DNA from: Paramecium tetraurelia
Taxonomy: Eukaryota > Ciliophora > Oligohymenophorea > Peniculida > Parameciidae
NCBI RefSeq assembly: GCF_000165425.1
Contig: NW_001798979.1
Coordinates: 186,001 to 250,000, forward strand
Length of the DNA: 64,000 bases
Direction of reading: 5' to 3'
The notes under the pieces are model-generated. The model had not been told where the DNA came from, did no database searches, and saw only the letters and a list, made by a program, of their open reading frames with translations. Positions 1 through 11,377 of this stretch are shown piece by piece. The translations under genes and the position numbers were made by a program. Numbering within the stretch: position 1 is the first letter of the stretch; every line of letters begins with the position of its first letter.

Positions 1-836
1 AGAGCCATACTCCTTTGCTGAAGCCTATGTGAAGGATGCTTCAGTTGCAGCTTTTAAGAATAGATATTCTCTCCTTAAATGGATGTACTCACTCTTTGTC
101 AACTCATTTGAACCAGATCTAGGAGCAGGAACAGGTACTATCATATAACCCATTTGGTGGAATAACCCAGACGATGAATTTGCATATTAATTTGAAGATT
201 CCGAATTCCTTTTTGGTAACACCTTTTTGGTTGCTCCAGTTTTGAGTAGAAGTTCGGATTTTGCCTCCTAAAAGACAACCATTAAAGTGTACTTCCCAAA
301 AGGTTCTTGGATCAATTGCGATGACTTTAAGACAATTTACACTTATAAGGAGAAAACATCACTAGAATTCACAAGGGCTTTCAATCAACAAGCCTTGTCG
401 TTCCAAAAAGAAGGGTAATGAGTATTTCCATATTTTTAGTACTCTCGTATTCAGATAAGATCCAAAATAGAGAGCTAGATTGTTAGATTCCAAGTATAGC
501 ATTTATGCCTTCCTCAACTCTGAAGGAATGGCTGTTGGCCAAATTATGACTCTTTCAAATTTCGATGAAAACGACGATAATAATGTTGCAGCTAAATGTT
601 GGACCAAAGGTTCCAATTGCATTGCTGTCTACACTATTAAGGCACTCGAGGATAACAAATTTTCAATCTCTATTAAAGGATAAGAAGCTTCAACCATCTT
701 TGAGCCAATCATCATTCAAAAGGTTATTATTAATAATAAGGGTGAAAAACTGGAATTCACTATTAATGAGGAAGTGACAAAAGCAGGAGAATTCATTATA
801 CCTTTGACTTCAAATTTGAGAGTATAATAATAATGA
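1..836 (+). CDS. GH31 alpha-glucosidase, C-terminal part (5' truncated by window)
   Basis: Frame 2 is open from the left edge, is interrupted by a 25-bp intron (415-439, GTAATG...TTTTAG) and ends at TGA 834-836. The translation carries features of the C-terminal half of family 31 glycosidases: a segment containing QPIWWNNPDD, then FLFGNTFLVAPVL and the short strand FPKGSWI, followed by a beta-sandwich tail. In this family (acid maltase, glucosidase II, sucrase-isomaltase) these elements lie downstream of the catalytic aspartates, which would be left of the window. Several in-frame TAA/TAG codons read as glutamine, for example in IIQPIWW. Family is firm; substrate and cellular site cannot be judged without the N-terminus. 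Confidence 0.85.
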
Positions 837-958
837 ATTACATATATTTAACTATTAATTGAAATTTCAAGTGTCGATTCTCCCAATTCTATTATCTACC
901 TATTCACTTTCATAACTATTAAAATCAAATTTTCTTGTCAATATTAAATTTAATAGAT

Positions 959-2632
959 ATGATCACAGAACCCAGGGGAAACTATATTGTCAGACTGGAC
1001 AAGATATTGGGGTAAGGATCATTCGGAAAAGTGTTCACTTGTTACAAAAAAGATGATCCAAATGAGGAATTCTGCATGAAAATAATTAAAAAATAAGACA
1101 TATGTGATTCAGATTAGGATTTCAAAAAGAAGCAACTGGAGGCAGAAATGAAAGTAATTAAAGAGCTCAAAAATACAGACAGTGAAAATTTAGTTAAATT
1201 GATTGAGGTGATTGATTCACCTTAAGAATTGTGCATAGTTATGGAATTATGCGAATGTGATCTGTCCATAGAGTATCACAATTTAAAATAAAAAAAATCA
1301 TGGTTCTCAAGATTGGAATAAATCGATATAATAAAATAAATACTTAAAGGAGCCAAAGTCTTAATTGAGAATAAATTCGTTCACAGAGATATCAAACCAT
1401 AGAACATATTGGTGAAAATTGTTAATAAAGGGAAAATAAATTAAAGAAAAATCTATAAAGTGAATTTTATCTCTTATTATTGCTTAGTTAGCTGATTTTG
1501 GTTTCGCTAAAGCTTTAGATGACATTTACAAAAAAGCTGCGTTGACTAGAGTTGGCACCTTCGTCTATTGCGCTCCTGAAATCATAAAAGGTCTGAATTT
1601 TTCTGCTAAATGCGATATCTTCTCCTATGGAGTTGTTTTTCATCAAATTGTTTATGAAGGATAATTTCCAGACAACTATTCAACTTAATATTAAATGTAG
1701 GAATTTATTAATAAAATCGAAAAGCATCCTTACTAATGCAATAAATTGAAAGGGGAATATGGTGATATGCTCAAAGATCTAATTTAAAGGATGTTACTTT
1801 ACAATCAAGATGCTCGAATTTCATTTGAAAGCTTGCTTTCTCATGAAATTGTAACATTGAATATACCTATGATCCAGGATTCTCTATTTATAAAAATGGA
1901 TACACCATTTAATAAGGATTAGATACAATAATAACAGATTGAAAACTAACAATCTAAATATTCCAAAATACAATCACTTATTGATATTTTTTACAGAAAA
2001 TCCTTACTTTGCTTATCTGTAATAAATTATATGAAGGAATAAATAATTATTCCCTTCATCGAACTCTCAATTGTTTAGCAATTGATTTAAATTATTGGCT
2101 TAGAGGAAATTAGATTTGCCTTTGCATTGCTTCACCTTATAGTTTCTGACCTTTAATCCTTCATCAAAAATTAACATGATGTTCCCTTTTTAATGAATAT
2201 TTTACAAAACTACCTTGAAGATTCTAAAAACGATTGGGTGCGATAAAAACTTCACAAAGAAGTTAGAAAATAATTTCACAGCCAATTGAGACAGTCTTAA
2301 GATGATTTCAATAATTTTATTCGTAAGAAGCAATCCACACCCATTAACAATTAACCCAAAAAAATCATACAGTTTTTAGAAGAATCATAATAATAAAAAG
2401 TTTCAATACCTTAGTGTTGTTAGCTGTTGGAGGAATGGCTAAGTAATAATATAGTTAATTAACAAATTAGCAAATTCGAATCGTAATACTATATAATTAT
2501 ATTAATTCTAGGAGGATTCAGCAATAGATTGAAAAAATCAAGAAAATTGAGACTAAATTTGAAATTTCCAACTATTTTTTTATTAATCCAAATGAAATTT
2601 TTGAAATCAGAAATTATTAAAGTGGTATTTGA
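959..2632 (+). CDS. Serine/threonine protein kinase (first of a tandem pair)
   Basis: 538 residues in three exons; introns 1460-1487 (28 bp, GTG donor) and 2483-2511 (29 bp). An N-terminal kinase domain holds the glycine loop GQGSFGKV near residue 20, the VMELCE hinge, the catalytic loop HRDIKPQN near residue 142, DFG directly after intron 1, and an APE motif. All essential residues are present, so it should be active. The C-terminal half has no recognised domain and is helical and Gln-rich. The next gene is a clear paralogue with its introns at equivalent places, so the pair arose by tandem duplication. The catalytic loop resembles ULK/Atg1 and other Paramecium kinases, but subfamily is not established. 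Confidence 0.88.
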
Positions 2633-3087
2633 TAGATCAAAATTATGTTAATATAAATTTTTTAATAATCAAGATTTCATTATCATAAACCATAATATAC
2701 TTTAATATAAACTAGATTATCAACTTTTTTATAAAGAAATTAATTAATACATTATATGATCATATTTTGGAAATCTAAAATTCGTGATAATTCAGACGGA
2801 AAGAAGTAGTTTCAACATTTGAACACTCTCCAATACATGAATGAATTTTCAGAAAAACAAGAAACTCAATTCCAAGTAAATAAACTATATATATTATTTA
2901 TATTCTACTTTTAGAACAATAGTGAAAATTAAACAAAATGTATAGACACTTTCAAAAGTTGGAAGGTCTTAGACTTATATAACAAATTAATATAAATTTA
3001 AGCTCAATAGTGCAGAAAATCTTCTAATTTTATTTACATAAAATATTAATATCATTGTATAATAAAAATTTCATGCAAGAATAAAAA
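2633..3087. other. 455-bp intergenic interval between the paralogous kinases
   Basis: AT-rich. From an ATG at 2756 a plus-strand frame stays free of TGA as far as about 3210, and a possible 39-bp GT...AG intron lies inside it, but the frame overlaps the start of the next kinase and has no recognisable motif. In DNA this AT-rich a TGA-free run of this length is not strong evidence. Treated as the promoter region of the downstream kinase, with a degenerate small exon as a weak alternative. Confidence 0.4.
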
Positions 3088-4709
3088 ATGCAAGGCAGAG
3101 AAATAAAAGGAGACTATATTATTATTACTGATGATTTAGTAGGAAGGGGGTCATATGGATAAGTTTTCAAATGTTATAAAAAAAATAATTAGAATGAATT
3201 ATATTGTATGAAGATTCTAAAGAAAACTAGCAATGCTAGAGACTCAGCAACAAAAAATATAGTAGATGCTGAATTAAAAATACTTTCTATGTTAAAGAAT
3301 ACTCCATCTGAAAATTTGGTTAAATTAGTTGATTATGTAAAAAATGACGAAGAATTATGCTTGGTCATGGAATTATGCGATTGTGATCTCAGCTAACTAT
3401 TCTTAAATTTTAAAAAGTCGAACTAATGGTTTAAAAGAGAAGAGCAATTTCAAATGATTAGATAAATCCTTAAAGGAGCTTAATTATTGAAGGAAAACAA
3501 TATTGTCCACAGAGATATTAAGCCTTAAAACATACTTGTAAAGATTTACAATCTCAACCAAGAAGAGCAGATGAAAATTTTGAAAGTTAATTTATTCATG
3601 AAATATTTTAGATTGCTGATTTTGGGTTCTCCAAAACATTGATCAATATTTACTAGTAATAAGACATGACTAGAGCTGGCACTACCTGTTTCATGGCACC
3701 TGAAATTTATAATAAAGAATAATCTAGTGCGAAGTGTGATATTTATTCTCTTGCAATTCTATTTCATCAAATTGTGTTTGAAATGAGATTCCCTGGGAAT
3801 TATCAAGGTAGGGATTAAGTACCATAATTTTATGAGTAAATTAAATAGACGCCATATAAATGTTAATAACTACCAGATCAAGACGGGTAATTGTTAGCAG
3901 CTTTAATAGAGAAAATGATGCTCTTTGATTAGAATAAGCGAATTTCATTTGAAGATTTACTGGAATATGATATAATATTATTAAAGGATCCACTATTTAG
4001 AACTATGTCATAAATAAAAAAATTGAGAATAAATGATGAAGATTAGAATCAATCTATTTTTCAAGGAATCTATACAATTTTAGATAATTTATATAGAAAA
4101 AGTTTACTATGCAAAAACATAGCCGATTAGGTCAAAAATGCTAATTCCAAAAACAATGCTCATCTGATGAAGATGTAATTCACTATTACCTAGATTGGCT
4201 ATGAGGAAATTAAAATTGGATTTGCGATGATACATAGGATTAGTTCAGATCTAATACCAAAACTTCTTCAACTTTGCGATGTCCAGCATTTTATAAGTTT
4301 GTTGAATTTGTATATAGAGTAATCAAGTTCTAAAGAAGAAGAACTTCATTAGAAAATAAAAAGGGAATTCTATAGTTAACACAAAAAACTTATCGAAGAT
4401 AGTAATGTGATAAAATAAAACATGTTCTAGCTTTAAGAATCATAAATCATTCCATAGGGCATAGATGATGATTTGTTCTCTCTAGATAGTCTATCTAAAA
4501 AATACGAATTAAAAAGTCTCTGCATTTATTTATAGAACTTGATTGATATTTACGAGCAGGACTAGCCTTTAAATGAAAAAGACAAGTAAATAATAAACTA
4601 TTGAATTAGTGAACTTCTCAAAAAAATCAAGGTGATTACAACAATAGAAAGTAGATTCGATTTTTTTGAGTATAAACTTTATAAATCGGACTAAATACTC
4701 AAATTGTGA
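3088..4709 (+). CDS. Serine/threonine protein kinase (second of a tandem pair)
   Basis: 523 residues; introns 3586-3611 (26 bp) and 4586-4609 (24 bp). Kinase motifs in order: GRGSYGQV glycine loop, CMKILKK with the ATP-binding lysine, VMELCDCDLS hinge, HRDIKPQN catalytic loop near residue 141, ADFGFSK right after intron 1, and MAPEI. The C-terminal 250 residues are helical and unlike known domains but align loosely with the upstream kinase. Intron 1 falls at the same codon boundary before the DFG segment in both copies, and the last intron sits in a comparable spot near the C-terminus. Its stop lies 21 bp from the stop of the convergent phosphodiesterase gene. Expected to be catalytically active. 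Confidence 0.88.
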
Positions 4710-4730
4710 TTTATTTTTATATGTATTATT

Positions 4731-5704
4731 TCACAATAATTCAGGTTTAAAACAACCATTTTTATTGATTATATCATTAACCTCGTCTATTGCCTTTGAA
4801 GGATTTCCCTGATCCACATAATCAGCCAGAATAAAGTTAGGCATTTTGTTGCAATGAGTGTTGAATTGTTTAAATCTTTTTTTGACATGACTATAGTCAT
4901 TATACTTGTCTGTTACGAAAGGAAGTTTTTATTTGAGTTTTTACTTTAAAGCATTTTCTGCATATAAATGGATTTCTAAAAAAGGGTTCCAAGTCTTACC
5001 GTTTAGCAAATCCCCGTTTTTTACATCCTCCAAAGGATCTAAATTATAATTTACTTGACAACTAACATCATATGAATAATGCGTATATTTAAGTAAGTAA
5101 TCCCCAATCTATCCCCTGGGCTCAATAGTAATCAAGATATTCTTTTGATTTTCTCTACACCATCCTAATGTTGGTGGATTATTGTCTTAAAATGTTATAG
5201 CTCTTTAAGGAGCATTAAGTTCGACCAGCAAATTATGCAACTTTAAATCATCATCACTTTCATTCTATCCTAGTGTTCCATTTTCCTTAGTGTGTTCTGT
5301 TAATTTGCTCTCAATTTTGACAATCATGATTTCATTAGGATACTTATATGCCAAATTAAATAATTCTTTGAGACGATGACTAGCTGATTCTGGATCAGTA
5401 AATAGTCTTTATAAGACACTTAATTTACAATTTGATCCTCCATCTCCTTCATGTGCAATGACGATCTAAAATACTAAATAAAAATTACTTAAGGGACTCC
5501 CTTTTCAACATGCCAATGTAATGGGAATTTGAAATGCCTAGCACCATGCTTTTCAAACTACTCTGTTATAGAGACATTTTGTTGTGTATATTTCCATCCA
5601 TAACATTTTGACATAGGCGAATTGTGAGCACCAAGATAGGCAATTTCATTTAAATGTAAATTAGGTGAGAGATGACCATTTCCTCCAGGTAATTTGGCTT
5701 ACAT
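4731..5704 (-). CDS. PLC-like phosphodiesterase (PI-PLC X-domain superfamily)
   Basis: 316 residues, one 23-bp intron (5466-5488). The protein shows the TIM-barrel phosphodiesterase pattern seen in bacterial-type PI-PLC and related eukaryotic proteins: AYLGAHNSPMS near residue 23 with the first catalytic His, IVIAHEGDGG with the second His after intron 1, and a C-terminal PNFILADYVDQGNPS strand. These proteins cleave phosphodiester head groups by acid-base catalysis with two histidines. No signal peptide follows the chosen ATG, which is unusual because many relatives are secreted; an unrecognised upstream exon is possible. Family is well supported, substrate is not. Confidence 0.78.
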
Positions 5705-5734
5705 TGATAGAATTTTAAATAATTATAATGTTAA

Positions 5735-6351
5735 TCATTTTTTTTTCTTTTTGGATACAGTGGCAGTAGATCTGCCGGTAGTCTAACTTTAAGGTCTTAG
5801 ATTGGAGGTACTAGAGGAAGCATTCTTCTTCTTTTTCTTTTTTGCAGGTGGGGCAGTAGATTTAGGTGTTTGAGCAATTATCTGGAGTTGTTCATCAAAA
5901 TGCTTCTTGAGTTTTTCAATGGCTTCATTTGATTGGATGGTGAGTTTTTCTTAGAATTGCTTTTGTTCTTACAGCAATCTATCTTCAACTGATTCTTAGA
6001 GTTCTTATTCCAACTATTGAATTGCTGATTATGTTAGTTATTTTTATTCTTTTAATTCAGATTCCAATAATTTTTCCCTTTCTTTCATCTCCTCAATATC
6101 CAAGAGCAATTCGCTGATGATTTTTTTCTAAGTTATTACTTCTAATAAATTACACTTTCTTGATTTTCAATTTTTAATGCTTTGATTACCTCTTGGGATT
6201 CAAGGAGATTATTTTTATATTTGACAGCTTTGATTCGATATTTCGATTAGGTATTGACATCTTCATCTTCTGATGTCTACTGATAATCCAGTAGTGCTTT
6301 AGCATGTTTTTCTAAATAGATTCCATTGTCTTTAAAGGGTTTTTTTCTCAT
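5735..6351 (-). CDS. Coiled-coil protein with basic tail
   Basis: 196 residues; one 26-bp intron (6128-6153). The first two thirds are strongly helical with many Glu, Gln and Lys, including a run around ELLLDIEEMKEREKLLESEL in heptad register. The C-terminal 50 residues switch to low-complexity basic sequence with two blocks of five or more lysines and a Ser/Thr/Pro linker, possible nuclear or microtubule-binding signals. Not matched to a known family. Its stop is 30 bp from the start of the downstream phosphodiesterase on the same strand. Basal-body or cytoskeletal roles are common for such proteins in ciliates, but that is only a guess here. Confidence 0.7.
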
Positions 6352-6477
6352 TAATAATTTTAATTGGAAACAGCAAATTACATCAAAGTAACATGTTATA
6401 ATAAAATATTAAGAAAAAGAAAAGTACTTCTCTATTTTTAGACATTGTAAGAAGAAATATAATTAAACTTAATTTTG

Positions 6478-7978
6478 TCAAATGAATTCATTGTGTGTTT
6501 ATTTTGGTTTTTTGTTTTTGATAACACAATAAGCAACCAAAGCAATTATAAGCAAGACTCCAACACCAACGAGTATCCATACCCAAATAGGAATGGATTC
6601 CTTGTCTTTGTCATCGTCATCATCTGGGATTACATTAGTTTTCACAATCCACACGTAATCTACAACTGAATCATTTGCACTCATTCTGTGTTCGAAATAT
6701 AAATGAGTTTTGTTCTTAATCTCTAAAATACCTATTCCATCACCAGCAGCCTAAAATTTTGTATAGAACTTGGGTGGGTCTAAATTAAGATAAATTAATA
6801 CAAATATCTTCAGGCATTATTTCATCATTCCCAGCAGCTCCTTCTACAATATATATGGGTGCTTTTGGGTTTGTATAGGTGTTGTTTTCATATTTATCGA
6901 ATTAAGCAACCTTATTGTAAGCCAATGGTTCATCTCTTTCATAAGTGTGTTGATGTCCAGCTAAACATAAATCTACACGATATTTAATAAAGAGATCTTC
7001 GAATAATTACATCTTCTTATAGTGATCCTCACAGAATCCATCATCGGGATTGCTACAATAAAATGGATAATGGTTGTAAACAATTAGCCAAGATGTATTC
7101 TCATGTGACCTTATTCTGCTTAATTCTTGTTCCATTTGATATAAGGTGTAAATGAAATATGTCTTATCCTTATTCCCATAGGCGATTTTGTAAGGGTGGA
7201 ATTATACAAAGTAAGCATGTCCAACTTGAAATGAGTAAAAGTCGTTGTATTTAATGGGATTATCATACTCGGATATTCTTGGAGTAGCAAAGGACTTTCT
7301 GATATAAACAAATTCATCATTGTGACCTGAATCGTGATTCCCGAGTGTCAACATGAATGGAAAGTGAGATGTAAACAAACTTATATTTCTGAGGAAGTTG
7401 TCTCCCACCATACAATTGTCATCTTCTAAATCATATGCCATATCTCCTAAGTAAATGATACCGTCATAATGTGTTGTTTTTTTAATTTAATTTGAAAACC
7501 AATCAAAAGTTTATTTGGAAGTATTTAATTTCCAATTCGAATCCATATCTCCCATGACAATAAATTTACTTGAGTAATTTAGGGACTTAGATGGAACATT
7601 AAAGTAGAATGGACCTGCCATTGGTGTATTCTCCCAATAGATCATAAAAGTGTATTAGTTTCCTTCGATTAAACTGTCGAATTAACCAATCTTTACGTCA
7701 TACACATACGTTTCGTAATTAATCACATTTTCTGAGTCTTTGTATACGTCTGTCATGTTGAGCAATGAGAAATTGTTCACTTAGATATTGTTTATGCTTG
7801 TCGTAGTGATGATCTGAACCACGTAGTCTAAACACAGATTTTAGGAATTGAAGGTGAGGGTGATGTAGTTATTGATGTCGTTGAGAGCTGAATAGTAATG
7901 TCCCAAAGATAATCTGACTCCGTAGGGTATACAATCACTCTTAGCGAGTGTGAGGAGTGATATTATAAACAAAATCAT
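6478..7978 (-). CDS. Purple acid phosphatase, type I membrane-anchored
   Basis: 492 residues with one 22-bp intron (6780-6801). Metallophosphoesterase motifs run in order: VMGDMD near residue 148, YLGDMAYDLEDDN, LGNHDSGH, NHYPFYC and AGHQHTYERDEP. This is the full set of metal ligands of purple acid phosphatases, including the Tyr in GDMAY that binds iron and gives the colour. The N-terminus is a signal peptide (MILFIISLLTLAKS) followed by a fibronectin-like region. The C-terminus has a hydrophobic span around WVWILVGVGVLLIIALVAYC with a basic stop-transfer tail, so the enzyme probably faces the lysosome lumen or cell exterior. A C-terminal anchor is unusual for plant and animal enzymes of this class. 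Confidence 0.92.
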
Positions 7979-8176
7979 ATAAATTTAATTTACAAATTCG
8001 ATGTTTAAGGATCAGTAGTATTAATTAGGAAGTATTAAAGATGCAGAGGATGCATGTGCATTATTTTAGGGGTTGTTTGCAATGTCAATGAAAATGCACT
8101 TGTAAATAGTAATAATAATTAAGAATTATTTATATTTTATTGTTTGTGATTTGGAAAAATGTGATGCTCATTTGCT

Positions 8177-8671
8177 TCATTTTTATTGTGACTTCAACTA
8201 CTCGAAAGTTTAAACTGGAATTAGTATAAACTTCTGGTTTCCAATTTGAAATTGGTTGTAACCCAATTTAACACTGTTTTTGCAATCATCGCATTTACAC
8301 AATTCTGAGCATTTCACCCCTGCATTATAACATTCACAATATTTTTTTTAACAATTACTTTTACGACAATTACATTTCAGCTAAGCAGAAGAATTCTTCT
8401 CAACCATTTGTTCAAGTACTTTACTTCTTTATTCGGGGTGTTTATCATCATTGTGACAATTTTAACATGAACACTCGCTTCCACAATACTCGCCAAAAGC
8501 CAAACAATCGCAATACATTTTCAGACATTAACTTTTTTTGCAGGTGCATTATCTCTATTTCTATTGGAATGGTTTTTTAATTGTTGTTTCAGTTATAACT
8601 CTTTTTTGCTATCTAGTCGGAGTCTGGAACTAGTCATCTTTAAATATAGTGTCACAATGATTTGGTTTCAT
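8177..8671 (-). CDS. CXC (tesmin/TSO1/LIN-54) domain protein
   Basis: 164 residues, no intron. Two cysteine-rich repeats are visible. The first begins CTCKKSQCLKMYCDCLA and ends CSCQNCHN; the second begins CNCRKSNCQKKYCECYNAG and ends CKCDDCKN. They are joined by a linker with RSKVLEQMVEKN. This is the CRC arrangement of tesmin, TSO1 and LIN-54 proteins, which bind DNA (CHR elements in animals) through Tyr residues in each repeat, matching MYCDC and KYCEC here. The protein is short for the family and has little outside the two repeats. Likely a nuclear DNA-binding factor; target genes unknown. Confidence 0.9.
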
Positions 8672-8790
8672 ATATTAAATTTATTTATCAAAATGTAACA
8701 CTCAGAATCCAGAAATTATTAAATATTTTACACTCTTCAGACCCAAAACAACACAAATTGCATTATGATTAAACATTACAACATAATCAC

Positions 8791-9520
8791 TCAACCCTTG
8801 GACACAAAACTATTGTTTTTAACGTAAAATCTCCAAGGCTTATCCTTCCATTCCTCTGCATAATCAATATTGATCCTGGCTGAAACACCAATCTCGTATT
8901 ATTTCTTATTGTCTATCAAATACATCCCACTTTTCTGATCGCACAAATTCAACCCATTATGAGACTTATCCAAGAGCAAACACCCTCCGCATTTCCCAGG
9001 GCCATTCGAAAGATCCTGCACCTTCGTCGACTTAGTCTTGCGTATCTCCTTTATGATATCAAAACTTAAGGGTTAAACTGCCCTTATCAATACAGCCTCT
9101 GGATCATCCTTGGTTGCTGCCGTAATATTTAAACAGTAATTATTTCCGTATATCGAATAGACATACAAATGACCTCCATCTTGCCAAAAGTATTTTGTCC
9201 TGTCTGTTTTTTTGTTGTTGTAAGCATGACATGCCTTGTCCTCAGGAGCTAACAATTTCGATCGTCGATGTACCTTTATAGGCTTCTGTCTCCACTATTA
9301 TTGCTCTGACCTCCCCTTATGGCAATTGTCTGACTATTATCTTGCCAATCAATTTCTGGGCTAATTCAACTACACCAGCCTTGTAGAAATCTGCAGTCAG
9401 CATTGTTTCGACCACTTCGTATTCCTCAGCTGGATTGGCTTCGTTTTTTTTAATTTTCTTGGCCACAGGCTTTTCTTACTAATCCAAATTGTCTTTCTGT
9501 TTAATTTCTTTTTATTTCAT
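8791..9520 (-). CDS. 3-methyladenine DNA glycosylase (MPG/AAG type)
   Basis: 234 residues; one 25-bp intron (9249-9273). The protein has the alkyladenine glycosylase signature: [17 protein letters not shown] with the catalytic Glu, then [17 protein letters not shown] and [11 protein letters not shown], and a late NGPGKCGG block. The enzyme removes alkylated purines and hypoxanthine from DNA to start base excision repair. Length fits the family. The 45 N-terminal residues are Lys-rich, a possible nuclear signal. The start is the first ATG of the frame. Confidence 0.93.
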
Positions 9521-9669
9521 TTTTAATTTTCTTACTAATAATTGACTAATCCCACATTTATAATGGTGTATCTTTGATTATTCGCTTTGTTATGCATTAG
9601 AATTCAGTTTAATTATAAAAATCCATTCCATCCAAGAGTTTTTCGTAATTAACTAAAATAATTTCTTAA

Positions 9670-10537
9670 ATGAAAATTCCATCAGAAATCCCTTAGGAAA
9701 AAGATACTGCCGAACGTAATTCTTGGGGAAACTCCAATTCTTAAGGAGATCAGGATTCAGCCTCTTAGAAAGATGAACTAAATAAGAGTATAGAGTTGGG
9801 ACGCAAAAAGCGGTAGTAACTTGTATTAGAGAATCCTGAATTTCAAATAAAATAGGAAATTGAAGATGAGAAACAAAACATCAAAGTTGAAACACTCATT
9901 CGAAGAGATGTGGCTAGTGCTATCAACATCAAAGATCTACGTAGTTTATTAATTCATTAATAGTGAAATTGAAGATTTCTTCAAAGGACATAAAAAATCC
10001 AATACACAGTCTATTTCGTTGGATTCTTCTCATTTTCTACAAAGCCAACCCTGAGTTGTATAATTGGCCTGAATTCAAGGTAAGAAGTGATTCTAATAAT
10101 GAGGACTAAATACTTGATAAGAATCACGGGTAAGATCTGGTGAATCGACTGGGGTACCAAAGTGTTGTGCATATCACTCAGTTGGAAGGGGAGAAGACTA
10201 AATTCTTACTGAACTTGAAATAAAAAATATTAGAGGAAAATAGTTAGCCTGAAGCAGCTAAGAACGCTCTGATTAAAATATTCGATATCGTTGAGATAGT
10301 GTATAAAACGCACGAACATGCAAAAGGCATCAATCATCTTGTTGATGAATTAATTAAGGTAAATCAGAATAGTATTATTAATTACAATAGCAAGAAGATA
10401 ACATCAACAACTACAAAGAGGAAATCAAGAAAGTGAATCATCAAATTCAAGAGGCCAAGTCAAGTCTGAAAAGTTTGGAAAGCAAATCTTAGAATGATGA
10501 GAACTTATCTTAGAACGATGAAATTGTATAAGAATGA
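9670..10537 (+). CDS. Coiled-coil protein, N-terminal part or separate gene
   Basis: Exons 9670-9940, 9964-10358 and 10391-10537, with introns of 23 and 32 bp, give 270 residues ending at TGA 10535-10537. The sequence is acidic and helical, with a more hydrophobic centre around LFRWILLIFYKANPELY and a coiled coil near the end. No family recognised. The next frame (10568-11257) is also coiled coil and begins 30 bp after this TGA. The two may be exons of one protein if a 63-bp intron (10526-10588) is removed, giving 489 residues in register; such an intron would be unusually long here. Splitting or joining is left open. Confidence 0.55.
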
Positions 10538-10567
10538 TGTTATATAATTAAAATCGTTAAATTTTTT

Positions 10568-11257
10568 ATGATAGACTATAAAATAAAGAACTTGGAGGAG
10601 AGGATTTAGATCCAAGAACAAAATGTGGAACGCAAGATCTTCAAATTGGAGGAGAGATTAAAGTAAATCAACCAGAAGTTTGACAGAATAGAATCATTGG
10701 GTGACAGGTTGGAATCCCTTAACAATCTATTTGATTAGTTAAAGTCTAATTTCGATGCTAAGTTACAAGTTTTTGATGACAAGATATCTCATTTGGCAGG
10801 AAAGATTGGGAAACTTAAAATCGACAATACTTAACAACTTTATCAAATAATTAAAAAGTCATTCGAAGAAGCCAACTAGGATCTTTCCAAGATCAAAGTC
10901 CAAGGATATAAAAAATCAGAGGCATAATTGAGACAATCCAACATAATGGATTTATAAAAGAATGACAGATTGCGATCAATAACTTAAGAAAAGAATTAGA
11001 ATGAGGAAGACATTTAAAAGAAACTCAAATCGTAAATGATGGACAAATTCCAATTCACACTTTAGACTAAACAATCAGATGATACATAAATCCTGACGGA
11101 ATCAAACAAAATATCCAATAAGAAACTAGAAACATTGACATTAGAGAGCAGCAGCATACTTGATTAAACACAATCTCACGATCCCCTCAACTCTAAGCTT
11201 AAGCATACAAATAGTACAATTTACATTAGAGAATAATTAAAAAACCTTAGGAAATGA
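10568..11257 (+). CDS. Coiled-coil protein, C-terminal part or separate gene
   Basis: 229-residue frame opening with an ATG at 10568 and closing at TGA 11255-11257. The first 90 residues are a regular coiled coil (KFDRIESLGDRLESLNNLFD and similar heptads). The rest is polar with Ser, Gln and Lys runs. See the preceding entry: it starts 30 bp after that frame stops, on the same strand, both are coiled coil, and no intergenic features separate them. A single gene with a long intron, a gene split, or a sequencing indel would each explain this. Confidence 0.55.
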
Positions 11258-11377
11258 ATTAATTTATATAATTATAATATTTATAGTTATAAAAATACTT
11301 AAATCAATGATGGCTCATTAAATTTACATCAAGGATATTTAGCTAATATTATTCGGATCTCAGGTTGTAGGAGAAAT

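Noticed and set aside
2756-3210. 150-codon frame starting MIIFWKSKIRDN
   Set aside because: Runs into the next kinase in the wrong frame and is low in protein-like features; TGA is rare in such AT-rich DNA by chance.
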